Numbered from the stretch's first letter, positions 38,212 to 47,784 are shown. The stretch is 64,000 nt of DNA from Dolichospermum sp. DET69 (GCA_017355425.1 CP070233.1:102501-166500), one strand, 5' to 3'. A program made the numbers and translations. Notes: a model not told the origin generated them from the sequence alone.

Positions 38212-39150
38212 ATGAATAAACGCACTTATGCAATATTGGGAACCGGCGCATTAGGCGGATTTTATGGTGCAAAACTCCAAAAATCTGGTTTAGAAGTTCA
38301 CTATTTACTTAAAAGTGATTATCAACAGGTAAGCGAACAGGGTTTAATTATTGAGTCTAAAGATGGTGACTTTACCCTCCCTCAAGTTAATGCCTATAAC
38401 GATGTAAACAAGATGCCACAGTGTGATGTGGTTATAGTATCACTAAAAACTACCCAAAATCAACTTTTATCCAATTTATTACCACCAATAGTTAAAGATG
38501 ACGGGGTGGTATTAGTATTACAAAATGGTTTGGGTATCGAAGCAGAAATCGCGGAAATTGTGAGTAATGTCCACGTTATTGGGGGTTTATGTTTTCTCTG
38601 TTCTAATAAAGTTGCACCAGGACATATTCATCATTTAGATTATGGACAAATTACTTTAGGTGAATATACATCTAATTATCAATCAACTGGCATTACTAAA
38701 AAAATGCAGGAAGTTACCGCAGATTTTGAAAATGCGGGTATATCAATAGAACTATTAGAAGATTTACTATTAGGACGTTGGAAAAAACTAGTTTGGAATA
38801 TTCCCTATAATGGCTTATCTGTGATTCTTGATGCGAGAACTGATGAATTAATGACGGATATGCACACTGGTGAATTAGTAGAAAGTTTGATGTGGGAAGT
38901 AGTTGCAGGGGCAAAAAGTACAGGCAGAATTATTCCTGAAAGTTTCATTCAAACCATGTTAGATTACACCGTGAAAATGAAACCTTACCGCACCAGCATG
39001 AAAATTGATTTTGATGAAAAACGTCCTTTAGAATTAGAAGCAATTTTTGGTAATCCATTAAGAAAAGCAGAATTAGCAGGTGTGAATTTGCCACAAATTT
39101 GTTGTTTATATCAACAATTGAAGTTTTTGGATCTGAGAAATAGAAGTTAA
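38212..39150 (+). CDS. 2-dehydropantoate 2-reductase-like (ApbA/PanE family)
   Basis: A 312-residue protein with the NADP-binding start YAILGTGALGGFYGAKLQKS, VIVSLKTTQNQ, the conserved LVLQNGLGIE, and GRWKKLVWNIPYNGLS before the C-terminal helical domain ending MKPYRTSMKIDFDEKRPLEL. This is the ApbA/PanE fold that reduces ketopantoate for pantothenate synthesis. Family members have also been assigned other roles, so I leave the gene symbol blank. Standalone gene. Confidence 0.85.
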   Translation: MNKRTYAILGTGALGGFYGAKLQKSGLEVHYLLKSDYQQVSEQGLIIESKDGDFTLPQVNAYNDVNKMPQCDVVIVSLKTTQNQLLSNLLPPIVKDDGVVLVLQNGLGIEAEIAEIVSNVHVIGGLCFLCSNKVAPGHIHHLDYGQITLGEYTSNYQSTGITKKMQEVTADFENAGISIELLEDLLLGRWKKLVWNIPYNGLSVILDARTDELMTDMHTGELVESLMWEVVAGAKSTGRIIPESFIQTMLDYTVKMKPYRTSMKIDFDEKRPLELEAIFGNPLRKAELAGVNLPQICCLYQQLKFLDLRNRS

Positions 39151-39286
39151 ATCTAAATCCTGACTCATCCTATCCAAAAAATGGACAAATCAACTATCTT
39201 TATAGGTGTTATTTAAAGGGACAAAGGCAAGAAAAAACCTTTACCCCTATGAGAATTTTGGGCAAATCAGGCAAGGCAAATAGTAT

Positions 39287-39844
39287 TTATTTGACAACAT
39301 TCTCCTTCACTAATCTTTGGTCAGATGCTACTGCCAGAAGTTCTTCCATAATATCCCAAGCTGCTGCACATTCACGAGAAGAATCGCCCTTAGTTGCACA
39401 AATTGTTCTCGCTTCTTCCCGTGCAACTTCTATTTCGTCTTCAATAAAGATGCGTTTTGGATTTTCAAACAAATCACTTTTTCTGAGGATATCGGTAATT
39501 GAGATGATTCCTAACAGCTTACCTTTAATTACAGGGGCGCGACGGATGCCTGTATTGGCAAACAAGCGAGCTACATACTCCACACCAAGCTCAGGATTGA
39601 CGACAATACAAGGCTTAGTCATAATTTCATAAACTCGCACTTGTTTGGAGTCTTTACCATAAGCAGCAACTTTATAGACAATATCAGTTTCACTGACCAT
39701 GCCATAGGGGTCATTTTCTGTCCGAGGTTCCACAATTAAAGAACGCAAACCTTTATATTTCATCAAATCCACAGCTTCGGCTACGGTTGCTGAACCACGA
39801 ATTGTAATCACTTCTGTGGTCATTATGTCTTCAGCTTTCATCAT
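39287..39844 (-). CDS. CBS-CP12 fusion protein
   Basis: A 185-residue protein. Residues about 1-120 are two CBS motifs (MKAEDIMTTEVITIRGSATV and MTKPCIVVNPELGVEYVARL), which bind adenine nucleotides. Residues about 135-178 are a CP12-like segment, EVAREEARTICATKGDSSRE then CAAAWDIMEEL, with the N-terminal cysteine pair but no C-terminal pair. CP12 scaffolds GAPDH and phosphoribulokinase when oxidised. CBS-CP12 proteins are known in cyanobacteria and may tie Calvin-cycle enzymes to energy charge. It is third in an operon with a Zn-ribbon protein (2-nt gap) and a thioredoxin. Confidence 0.92.
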   Translation of the reverse strand: MMKAEDIMTTEVITIRGSATVAEAVDLMKYKGLRSLIVEPRTENDPYGMVSETDIVYKVAAYGKDSKQVRVYEIMTKPCIVVNPELGVEYVARLFANTGIRRAPVIKGKLLGIISITDILRKSDLFENPKRIFIEDEIEVAREEARTICATKGDSSRECAAAWDIMEELLAVASDQRLVKENVVK

Positions 39845-39846
39845 GG

Positions 39847-40200
39847 TTAAAATCCTGAAAGTAATGGGTATGAGTCTGTGGGACTTTGATTGGGTAAATG
39901 TCTAAATATGGAGCAGATGGAAATAGATTCACTCATTTCTAATATTTGCTGCTTAGACACTTCTGGAGAAAGATTAGATGTAGTTAATGGTTGAAAATTA
40001 CTTGATATTCCGGGTGCGTAAGCTTCAATGACACTTCCATCCAGAGAGCGCATTACCATCAGGTAGTCACAAACTGGACACTCTGTGCGGATAATTTGAT
40101 TCATCAAAGAATGCTTGTGAGCTAGTTTTCCATCAGTTAAAAACTGACGTTTTGCTTCACTACCGCAATTAGGACATGGAAATATATACGCTCTCTGCAT
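39847..40200 (-). CDS. Small zinc-ribbon-like protein
   Basis: A 117-residue protein. Two CxxC pairs (FPCPNCGSEAKR and TECPVCDYLM), 28 residues apart, form a probable zinc ribbon. The C-terminal 55 residues (GSVIEAYAPGI onward) are not recognisable. It lies 12 nt after the thioredoxin gene and 2 nt before CBS-CP12, so translation is probably coupled. The position suggests a redox or metal-linked accessory to the CBS-CP12 protein. Its function is unknown. Confidence 0.7.
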   Translation of the reverse strand: MQRAYIFPCPNCGSEAKRQFLTDGKLAHKHSLMNQIIRTECPVCDYLMVMRSLDGSVIEAYAPGISSNFQPLTTSNLSPEVSKQQILEMSESISICSIFRHLPNQSPTDSYPLLSGF

Positions 40201-40212
40201 GGAGAAACCCCC

Positions 40213-40572
40213 TCAAGAATGTTCAAGTATTTTGTTTAAAGCTGTGGTGAATTTTTCATAGGGAACTACCCCAACAACTATTTCTGATAATTCGCCATGA
40301 TTGAAAAACATAACTGCGGGAATACTGCGAATACCGTACTTTTTAGCAATGCTTTGATTTTCGCCATCACCAACATCTAACTTGACTACTTTTACCTGAT
40401 CTTTGTATTCTTGGGCTAGTTTATCCATTAAAGGAGCAACCATCCTACAAGGTCCGCACCAAGTTGCGGTGCAGTCCATGACAAATAATTCTTTCTCCTC
40501 TAAGAGCGATTCAAAGTCTGATTTTTGGATATATTGAACAAGAGTTTCATTCGGACTTTCAGAAGTAGCCAT
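40213..40572 (-). CDS. Thioredoxin
   Basis: A 119-residue thioredoxin. After an N-terminal strand-helix it shows FVMDCTATWCGPCRMVAPL (redox WCGPC near residues 38-42), then VKVVKLDVGDGE, and the cis-Pro in GIRSIPAVMFF. It is distinct from the thioredoxin at 5598-5933. As the first gene of the operon with the zinc ribbon and CBS-CP12 it is the natural candidate to reduce the CP12 cysteine pair. That is inference from context. Confidence 0.93.
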   Translation of the reverse strand: MATSESPNETLVQYIQKSDFESLLEEKELFVMDCTATWCGPCRMVAPLMDKLAQEYKDQVKVVKLDVGDGENQSIAKKYGIRSIPAVMFFNHGELSEIVVGVVPYEKFTTALNKILEHS

Positions 40573-40782
40573 AGGTTTTTCCAGTAAAAATTAAAATTGG
40601 TGATTATTTGGTTGGGAAATGGGAAATTTTCAAGGATAGAATGGAATATCCATGAGTTAAGTTATTTGTTGAGTTAAAGCCAATCTCAGAAGTGCTATAA
40701 CCCTGATGCCATAGAAATTTCAATCTTTTGATTTTTCTTTTATTTCGCATAAAATACTCAGGACTTTTACTTTATTTTTGTG

Positions 40783-41439
40783 TCATGCAGATAAAATCTG
40801 TTTTCCTGCTTTGATTAATCTTTTCCTAGCATTTAAAGTTTTTTTGTTTCCTATTAAACGAGACTTAGAAAAAGAATCTTGTAAAAACTGAGTTACTATT
40901 TCGACTGGGCGATCGCCATTAATCACAGTTAAACAACCTTGTTGGCGATAATGCTGAATTAAGGGATTAGAATGCTCCTGATAGACTTCTATTCGCCTAT
41001 AAATAACCTCATGATTATCGTCTGAGTGACCTCGTTGCAGTAACCTTTGTACCAAAACATCAATTGGGACATAAAAGCTAAAAACTTGGTCGTAAAGCTG
41101 TTCTGATAATGCAGTGTTGCCTTTAGCCCGGATTTCTAATAGTAATTGATCAAGAAGTTTCACCTGGGATAAATTACTAGGAAATCCATCCAGAATCCAA
41201 CCCCGTTGGGCAGAGGAATGACTGAAGTGTTGGCGGATGATATCAAGAATGAAATCATCTGGAACTAAATCACCTCTTTCTATATACGGCTTGACTTTTA
41301 AGCCGAAAGAAGTCTCTTTAGCGATCGCCTGACGGCATATATCATCCATGGAAATATGCGGAATTTGCCATTGGCTTGACAGTGCTGCCCCCTGGGTACT
41401 CTTGCCAGCACCCGGTACTCCTAAGAAAATCAATCGCAT
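40783..41439 (-). CDS. adk: Adenylate kinase family protein
   Basis: A 218-residue P-loop kinase (2 ADP to ATP + AMP). It has MRLIFLGVPGAGKSTQG, HISMDDICRQAI, ERGDLVPDDFI and GWILDGFPSNLSQ. The lid is short (QRGHSDDNHEVIYRRIEVYQ) and the C-terminal 30 residues are basic and unusual (KKTLNARKRLIKAGK). It is probably a second adk beside the housekeeping copy normally found in the ribosomal protein cluster. It lies 210 bp upstream of the thioredoxin/CBS-CP12 operon on the same strand, notable because CBS domains sense AMP/ATP. Confidence 0.88.
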   Translation of the reverse strand: MRLIFLGVPGAGKSTQGAALSSQWQIPHISMDDICRQAIAKETSFGLKVKPYIERGDLVPDDFILDIIRQHFSHSSAQRGWILDGFPSNLSQVKLLDQLLLEIRAKGNTALSEQLYDQVFSFYVPIDVLVQRLLQRGHSDDNHEVIYRRIEVYQEHSNPLIQHYRQQGCLTVINGDRPVEIVTQFLQDSFSKSRLIGNKKTLNARKRLIKAGKQILSA

Positions 41440-41572
41440 TCAAACACCCCCTATTTCCAACTGAAAATGAGATGAAATCAACAACCAATACAATCCCCAA
41501 ATATAGGATTCCTCTAGGAATAGCCAATATTTGAGATATCATATCTACAGAGGTGATTGAATTCTGAAAACT

Positions 41573-41914
41573 ATGGCAACTGAAAAATCAAAAGACTCTT
41601 ACCTGTGGGAAAAGCTAGACCAAGCCAGGAAAGCGAAAGCTGCCAGTGGCGGCTATGCCGGCTATGGTTCACCTGCTTTTGGTCAACAGTCAGTTAATGG
41701 TGAACTAGTAGAGAATCCGTCTGAACAACAGATCATTGAATTAATTCGCCGTCACCACAAGTCAGGAAAATCACTTCCACAAATTGCCGCGTGGCTTAAC
41801 CAGCAAGGATATACAACCAAGCGAGGCAGTCAGTGGCAACCTGTATCAGTTAAAAGGGTTTTAGACAGGCTGTATGGTAAAATACAAAGAATTTCCGGCA
41901 TGGACGAAGACTGA
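41573..41914 (+). CDS. Recombinase-domain (helix-turn-helix) small protein
   Basis: A 113-residue protein. Its C-terminal half (EQQIIELIRRHHKSGKSLPQ then IAAWLNQQGYTTKRGSQWQP) resembles the Recombinase DNA-binding domain of large serine recombinases, but the catalytic resolvase domain is absent. The N-terminal 50 residues are Gly/Ala/Ser-rich. It could be a domesticated DNA-binding protein. Divergent from adk. Confidence 0.6.
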   Translation: MATEKSKDSYLWEKLDQARKAKAASGGYAGYGSPAFGQQSVNGELVENPSEQQIIELIRRHHKSGKSLPQIAAWLNQQGYTTKRGSQWQPVSVKRVLDRLYGKIQRISGMDED

Positions 41915-42158
41915 TGCCCACATTGGCTCTGATTTAGAACCACAAAGTAAAAATGTTTTCTTTGCCCTATTTGAATAGACAACTTTAAATTTTATCCCAT
42001 ATTTACCTTTTGAGCATTCAATCCTTTATATATAGGCTGTTTCCTCGATTTATCCTTTACATTCCCCGTATCATAACTGAAATTTGTAGAAAATAATATG
42101 TATATGACAAAAAACTTTATAAAACTTCATAAATTAACTTTATCAGCTATTGTCAACC

Positions 42159-43343
42159 ATGCAAATTGATGACCCACTCATTGGCGTTCCCTGCTTAGAA
42201 GAGGCGATAGATAGGCATCCACTGGTTGTTGCGCCCCATACTTCCCTAATTAATGTTGTGAATTTAATGAATCAGACGCGAGGTAATAGTTGTTTATTAC
42301 CTGATTTTGATTTAGAAATTGGCTTTAATTCCATGCAAGGCACGCGTTCAAGTTGTGTTTTAGTCATGGAAGAAACAGAACTATTGGGTATTTTTACAGA
42401 ACGAGATATTGTCAAATTCACAGCAATGGGTACAGACTTTACTGATGTGAAAATAGCTGAAGTTATGGTAAATCCAGTCATAACCTTGACAGAAAAGGCA
42501 TTTCAGGATGTATTTGCAGCATTATTTTTATTTCGACGATATCGCATTCGCCACTTGGTGATAGTCAATGCAGAGGAACAAGTAGTAGGAATCGTCTCCC
42601 CAGAAAGTATTAGACAAATTTTGCGCCCTACCAATTTACTGAAAATGCGGCGGGTGTCAGAAGTAATGACCACTCAGGTAATTCATGCACCACCTACAGC
42701 CTCCGTACTCAGTTTGGCGCAGATGATGGCGGAAAATCGAGTTAGTTGCGTGGTGATAGTAAAAACAGATTCCTGGAACGATGTCTTATCAGCTTTTAAA
42801 CCAGTAGGAATTGTGACAGAAAGAGACATCGTCCAATTTCAAGCATTGGGATTAAATTTGGCTCAAATTGAGGCAAAAACAGTGATGAGTACACCCTTAT
42901 TTTTGCTAAGTCCAGAAGATTCCCTCTGGTCTGCCCATCAAGAAATGCAGCAGCGACGAGTGCAGCGATTAGTTGTATCCTGGGATTGGGGAGCAAAGTT
43001 AGCTATCGTCACTCAAACCAGCTTGTTGCGAATATTTGATCCACTGGAGATGTATGGAGTCATAGAAACATTACAAATAACTGTAGCTCAATTAGAAACC
43101 GAGAAAGCTAAATATTTCCATAGCCAAACTAACTCCACCGAACTACCACTACAGCCAGACTTAAAGCAGATCCAGAAACAACATATAGTTGTTGACGAAA
43201 ACTTAGATAACTTGATTGCTACTGTGCAAAGCCGGATAGAACATTTGATCAAAAACCCTGATTTATCCAGAGAATTACAGCAAATGTATTTAGGTTTAGC
43301 GACAACGGAGATGCAAAAAATCCGCCATTGTCTTCATAGCTAA
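42159..43343 (+). CDS. Protein with four CBS domains
   Basis: A 394-residue cytosolic protein made of two tandem CBS pairs: segments such as GIFTERDIVKFTAMG, VMVNPVITL, GIVTERDIVQFQALG and VMSTPLFLLSPEDS occur in order, followed by a C-terminal helical region of about 95 residues. CBS pairs usually bind adenosine nucleotides and regulate an attached or partner enzyme. No catalytic domain is present. The start is ATG 42159. The frame can also open three codons earlier with TTG. Confidence 0.85.
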   Translation: MQIDDPLIGVPCLEEAIDRHPLVVAPHTSLINVVNLMNQTRGNSCLLPDFDLEIGFNSMQGTRSSCVLVMEETELLGIFTERDIVKFTAMGTDFTDVKIAEVMVNPVITLTEKAFQDVFAALFLFRRYRIRHLVIVNAEEQVVGIVSPESIRQILRPTNLLKMRRVSEVMTTQVIHAPPTASVLSLAQMMAENRVSCVVIVKTDSWNDVLSAFKPVGIVTERDIVQFQALGLNLAQIEAKTVMSTPLFLLSPEDSLWSAHQEMQQRRVQRLVVSWDWGAKLAIVTQTSLLRIFDPLEMYGVIETLQITVAQLETEKAKYFHSQTNSTELPLQPDLKQIQKQHIVVDENLDNLIATVQSRIEHLIKNPDLSRELQQMYLGLATTEMQKIRHCLHS

Positions 43344-43497
43344 AAAATCCTCACAAATTAACAAATTCCTAACAAATAACCCGAAGATTGCAACACACTT
43401 AAATAAAAATTACTTTCTCGTTCACGCAGTAACCCAAGTAGCACAGCAAAGTATTTTACCCTGATAGAATTGCGTTCAATTATTTTATTTTCAGATA

Positions 43498-45039
43498 TTA
43501 TTCAGAATAATCATTGCCAGAACCAAATTGCCATTTATCTATTAACCGATGCCAGTAATATTGTTGTTGAATAGATAAATTATTAATTAATAATTTAATC
43601 ACTGGAGTTACCAAAAACAAACCATTATAAAGGCATAAATTAATATAATGTAATATCCAATCCAATAAACTCAATAAACCAACTTGGGGAATAATCTTCG
43701 CAACTAATAAAGGATGAGATAAACCTGTTTTTAACAAAGTTTGTGTCAACGCCCCAACCTGGACGATATCTTGTAAAAAAGGTTTTAACACAGGTGTTCC
43801 TAACTGCTGCATTTCGGCAAATACAGCGGAGAGTAATTGATTAATTTGATTTGGGTCAATTTTTTGATTTACACCTACACTCATGGCTTTTTGAAATAAC
43901 CAAGTTACACTTAAACTCGGTTGATAGGGTTGGAGAATCGCCAAAGATTGGGCAGATAATTGATCAGTTTTTAATGCCTCCTCAATTCCTAAGGTTAACC
44001 TGTGTAAATGACGCACCATAGCCCCAAAACCGCCAAAGCTTAAAGGTGATTGATTACCGCTACTATCTCCCACTGGCAAAATTCGATGCCAAGGGGTTTG
44101 CAGAGGACTTTGACGATAGCTGGGAAAGAAACCAAACAGCGCCCTTTGAAAATTTAGGCGATTAATTTCTACACCTTGATATTTTGGTAACAGGCGTAAA
44201 TATTCATCAAATAAATTTTCTAAGCTTAAGCGTTGTGGTTCTGCATCCATATATGTAAATAGATAAGTGGTTCTCCCATCTTTAGCTGGAAAAGCTTCCC
44301 AAAAATATTGACATTGATTTTCCAAAGGCGTGAAAGATAACAATAAGTCACCTGAGTTATTTTCCGGAAATCCTTTAGCACAACTTCCCACAACTAAACA
44401 AAGTGCATCTGGTTTTTTTTCTTGACGCGCTTGTTGGCTAATTGGGGAAAGATTTCCCATGGCATCCAATAACAATTTCGCTGTAAATTGATTGTTTACT
44501 ATCACGCCATTTGGGTGAACTACGGCATCACTAAATGGTGTATTTTCAAATAACATTCCCCCAGCATTAAGAAAGCGAGTTTTTAAGGTTTCGAGTAAAT
44601 AAATAGGATTAACGCCAATATTTAAAACGTCTTCTACCCAAACTTCTGTACCACCTTGAAAACTGACTCGTGCGGGGTTATATTTAGTTACGATAGCTGC
44701 TTCTAATTCCTGTTCTGTCAGCAATTCCAATTCCCGAAATACTTCTAACTCTTTCCGGGAAATATTCCATTCCTGTTCTCTTCCTCGCAAAATTCCCCTT
44801 TCTAGCAACGCTACGCGCACACCCCGCACAGCTAAAGCCGCAGCGATTAAAATTCCCAAAGTTCCACCACAGATAATGACATCAAATTTCACAGAGTCTA
44901 AATTCTCTGAATTTTCTTTAACTCCGTTGGGTATGGGTGCGTTATCAGTTCGCAGGGATGTTAATATAGTGTCAGTGCGACGCAAAGCGCCTAAAACATC
45001 GCCTGGTAGTTGGGAAAGAATTTCTTCAGTTTGTGACAT
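43498..45039 (-). CDS. cruP: CruP-type lycopene cyclase-like flavoprotein
   Basis: A 513-residue FAD-dependent protein. The dinucleotide fold VIICGGTLGILIAAALAVRG lies near residue 55, followed by VALLERGILRGREQEWNISR. The mid part contains LLDAMGNLSPIS and the C-terminal part LPVGDSSGNQSPLSFGGFGA. This pattern matches CruP, a CruA paralogue found across cyanobacteria and plants. CruP has been linked to carotenoid-related protection against oxidative stress and its cyclase activity is debated. ATG 45039 matches the conserved start better than the frame start at 45111. Confidence 0.85.
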   Translation of the reverse strand: MSQTEEILSQLPGDVLGALRRTDTILTSLRTDNAPIPNGVKENSENLDSVKFDVIICGGTLGILIAAALAVRGVRVALLERGILRGREQEWNISRKELEVFRELELLTEQELEAAIVTKYNPARVSFQGGTEVWVEDVLNIGVNPIYLLETLKTRFLNAGGMLFENTPFSDAVVHPNGVIVNNQFTAKLLLDAMGNLSPISQQARQEKKPDALCLVVGSCAKGFPENNSGDLLLSFTPLENQCQYFWEAFPAKDGRTTYLFTYMDAEPQRLSLENLFDEYLRLLPKYQGVEINRLNFQRALFGFFPSYRQSPLQTPWHRILPVGDSSGNQSPLSFGGFGAMVRHLHRLTLGIEEALKTDQLSAQSLAILQPYQPSLSVTWLFQKAMSVGVNQKIDPNQINQLLSAVFAEMQQLGTPVLKPFLQDIVQVGALTQTLLKTGLSHPLLVAKIIPQVGLLSLLDWILHYINLCLYNGLFLVTPVIKLLINNLSIQQQYYWHRLIDKWQFGSGNDYSE

Positions 45040-45307
45040 AACGGTTAATTTTAGGAAAGTTCTATATATTGATACTATCTTTGCTTGATACATAAACCAA
45101 GAAAGTTTCATTTATAAAAATTGCAGGTTAGGTAAAACGAGGAGAAATTTACTATTTATGTGAGTTGATTGGGTTTTAACCCAAACTTGTATTTTAAAGG
45201 TAAAGTGGTTGTCACAGAGTTAAAAACTGGAAACTTAATGTATTTGATGATATACTAGGTTTATAACTATGTGATAGTTAGTTGGTTAATGAAATTATCT
45301 AGTAAAT

Positions 45308-46675
45308 ATGAAGTCTATATTTTTACCAATATCAAAACAAATAGAATTGCCTTTACAATTAGTGACGCACCAAAAACAATTCACTTTTATTGATCTTTTT
45401 GCTGGTATTGGTGGATTTAGAATTGCTTTAAGTAAATTAGGTGGTCAATGTTTAGGATATTCTGAAATAGACAAACAAGCAATTAAAGTTTATCAGCAAA
45501 ATTTCATTAGTTACTTTAATAAACATGAAATTGAATTAGGAGATATTACAAACATTAGTGAACTTCCACCTAATATTGACATAATTGTTGGTGGTGTTCC
45601 TTGTCAACCTTGGTCTGTTGCTGGTTGTTTAAGGGGATTTGAAGACAAGAGAGGAAAATTATGGTTTGATGTAATTCGACTAGTGAATAAAAATCAACCG
45701 AAAGGATTCATTTTTGAAAATGTTGGTGGATTAGCAAGTCCTAAAAATCGGGATAATTTGGAACTGATTCTTAACGAATTAGCAAATACAGGATATTGCG
45801 TGAAATGGAAAGTTCTTAATGCTTACGATTTTGGTTTACCTCAAAATCGGGATAGAGTTTTTATTGTTGGGATTAGACGGGATATAGAAAGATGTCAAGA
45901 GTATAAATTTCCTAAACCTTTGAATATTCACCCAAAAGTTCTAGATATTTTGGATGAATTTAAAAATATTAATGTTGTTGAAAAAGTTAAACTAGATGCA
46001 AATACTTTATTTAAAGGTGTAATTCCACCATCAAGAACGAGATTTCAAAAAGATGATGAGTTAAATGATTTTTTCATTTTTTCTGATTTAAGGAATGGAC
46101 ATACAACAATTCACTCTTGGGATATTATCAATACGAGTGATAGAGAAAAAATGATTTGCTTAACACTTCTTAAATATAGAAGAAGTAAAAAATATGGAGA
46201 TAAAGATGGTAATCCTTTATCTTTTGAAAATTTCCGAGAAATTATCACGGATATAGAGATCAATGAATTAAATAAATTGCTTGAAAAAGGTATATTCCGG
46301 TTAACTGCTGATCATAAGTATGAATTTGTGAATTCTAAAAATATGACAGGTATTAATAATATTTATAGAATAATTTTACCTACTGCTGAGATTTTCCCAA
46401 CTTTAACTGCTACTGGTTCTAAAGACTATATCGCAACTGTATCTATTCATGCTAGTCATCCACAGGAATATAAAAATCTTTTCTTAGAAAAAATTTATCA
46501 ACCGCAGAAATATATACCCATTACTGCAAAACACGCTTGTAAGTTACAAGGATTTCCTATAGATTTTGAATACCATACAAAAGATGAAGTAGCTAAAAAA
46601 CAGTTTGGTAATGCTGTTCCTGTACCTGTGGTTGAATATGTAGCTAAAGAATTACTAAGGATTCTTGATATCTAA
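45308..46675 (+). CDS. C5-cytosine DNA methyltransferase (type II)
   Basis: A 455-residue m5C methyltransferase. Ordered motifs are I (FIDLFAGIGGFRIAL), IV with the catalytic Cys (GGVPCQPWSVAG), VI (FIFENVGG), VIII (GLPQNRDRVFIVGIRR) and X (QFGNAVPVPVVEYVAKEL). The target-recognition region lies between about residues 190 and 370. It faces the restriction enzyme gene tail to tail with adjoining stops (46675/46676). By partner it probably modifies the inner C of GGNCC. This is inference. Confidence 0.95.
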   Translation: MKSIFLPISKQIELPLQLVTHQKQFTFIDLFAGIGGFRIALSKLGGQCLGYSEIDKQAIKVYQQNFISYFNKHEIELGDITNISELPPNIDIIVGGVPCQPWSVAGCLRGFEDKRGKLWFDVIRLVNKNQPKGFIFENVGGLASPKNRDNLELILNELANTGYCVKWKVLNAYDFGLPQNRDRVFIVGIRRDIERCQEYKFPKPLNIHPKVLDILDEFKNINVVEKVKLDANTLFKGVIPPSRTRFQKDDELNDFFIFSDLRNGHTTIHSWDIINTSDREKMICLTLLKYRRSKKYGDKDGNPLSFENFREIITDIEINELNKLLEKGIFRLTADHKYEFVNSKNMTGINNIYRIILPTAEIFPTLTATGSKDYIATVSIHASHPQEYKNLFLEKIYQPQKYIPITAKHACKLQGFPIDFEYHTKDEVAKKQFGNAVPVPVVEYVAKELLRILDI

Positions 46676-47476
46676 CTAATTTGGATAAAAAATATCATGA
46701 AATTCCTCTGCAAAGTTTTCTTGTCCTAATTCAACAAAAAGTGATTGTAACTCCTCAAATGTATTTTCTTTTCCCGAACAAAAATCCCAAAATTCATTTT
46801 CAACCCATATATCTTGGGTAATATCTAGAGGAGAACTAGATAACATACTTTTTTTCTCTTCATACCAAGATTTTTTAAAAGGATTAAAAGGAATAGCAAT
46901 ACGCGTTTCTACGTTAGCATCAGGATGTTTAGCAAGTCTGTAAGCATACCATTCCAGCATTTGTTTGTTGAATTTTTTAAAATCACCTTGATTTGATTGT
47001 GTAGTTTTAATGTCAAATATATACTCAATTCCATCTTTAGACAAATGAAGATCAACTCCAGTTCCCGTTGAAGGAGATATGTATTTCTTGATGTCTTGAG
47101 GATTTATTTTTAAAGCAGCATTTTTTAGACTTTGTATACATTCTTTTGTTGAAATTCTCCTATTATTAGGCTTATTTTCTCGTTCGGACACTAATCTATC
47201 TAATTCACTCTGTAAAGTTTTGGGAAATGGAGTTGGAATTACTATTTTCTCTTGAATGATTTCAAATCCATTTAACTCTGCTAAAGTTTTAGCTATAGGT
47301 TCCCAACAAGTTGTTCCTAAACTTGTTTCTAGTCCACCAATCAGAGAACGTATGCGTCTTTCTTTGGGGAAAATATCATCTAATACTTGGTAATTTTTTA
47401 TTTTCTTACCTTTGAAAAAATTCCTAATTGATTTCTTGAGATTTTCTTTAATTATCCGTTTAATATGCTTATCCAT
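46676..47476 (-). CDS. Type II restriction endonuclease, TdeIII-like
   Basis: A 266-residue protein. RIRSLIGGLETSLGTTCWEP, followed by IAKTLAELNGFEI, is the signature I associate with the TdeIII/MjaII-type family (GGNCC cutters). A probable PD-(D/E)xK core is GVDLHL followed by YIFDIKTTQ, with Asp, Asp and Lys in order. Then KQMLEWYAYRLAKHP and IAIPFNPFKKSWYEE. It is convergent with the methyltransferase and forms a complete R-M pair. Specificity is inferred from the family. Confidence 0.82.
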   Translation of the reverse strand: MDKHIKRIIKENLKKSIRNFFKGKKIKNYQVLDDIFPKERRIRSLIGGLETSLGTTCWEPIAKTLAELNGFEIIQEKIVIPTPFPKTLQSELDRLVSERENKPNNRRISTKECIQSLKNAALKINPQDIKKYISPSTGTGVDLHLSKDGIEYIFDIKTTQSNQGDFKKFNKQMLEWYAYRLAKHPDANVETRIAIPFNPFKKSWYEEKKSMLSSSPLDITQDIWVENEFWDFCSGKENTFEELQSLFVELGQENFAEEFHDIFYPN

Positions 47477-47784
47477 AATTCAATTAGTATGATGTGTTTG
47501 TGGAATTGTTCGCGCATAAGCTAGATTAGACAAACATATGGCTTTGGCTAATTTTGTCATGTAAGAAAACATTACATTAGTTATGCGATTTCTGTGGACT
47601 GCTGAACGCTACCGCTTTGATCCCTTTTAAATTAAACATATTAATTTATTAATTTAGTGATATATACGGTCATTCTCGTTATCTTATCAGCTTTGGATAT
47701 ATTTTGGCAAATGAAACTGATCTCAGAATTTATGCCAATCTAGATATAGAAGTCTCTCAATAACTTAATTTGTAGGAAACACCC
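47477..47784. other. Intergenic region after the restriction gene promoter
   Basis: 308 bp of AT-rich DNA. It carries the upstream region of the restriction gene and of the small membrane protein. No further feature is recognised. Confidence 0.5.
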
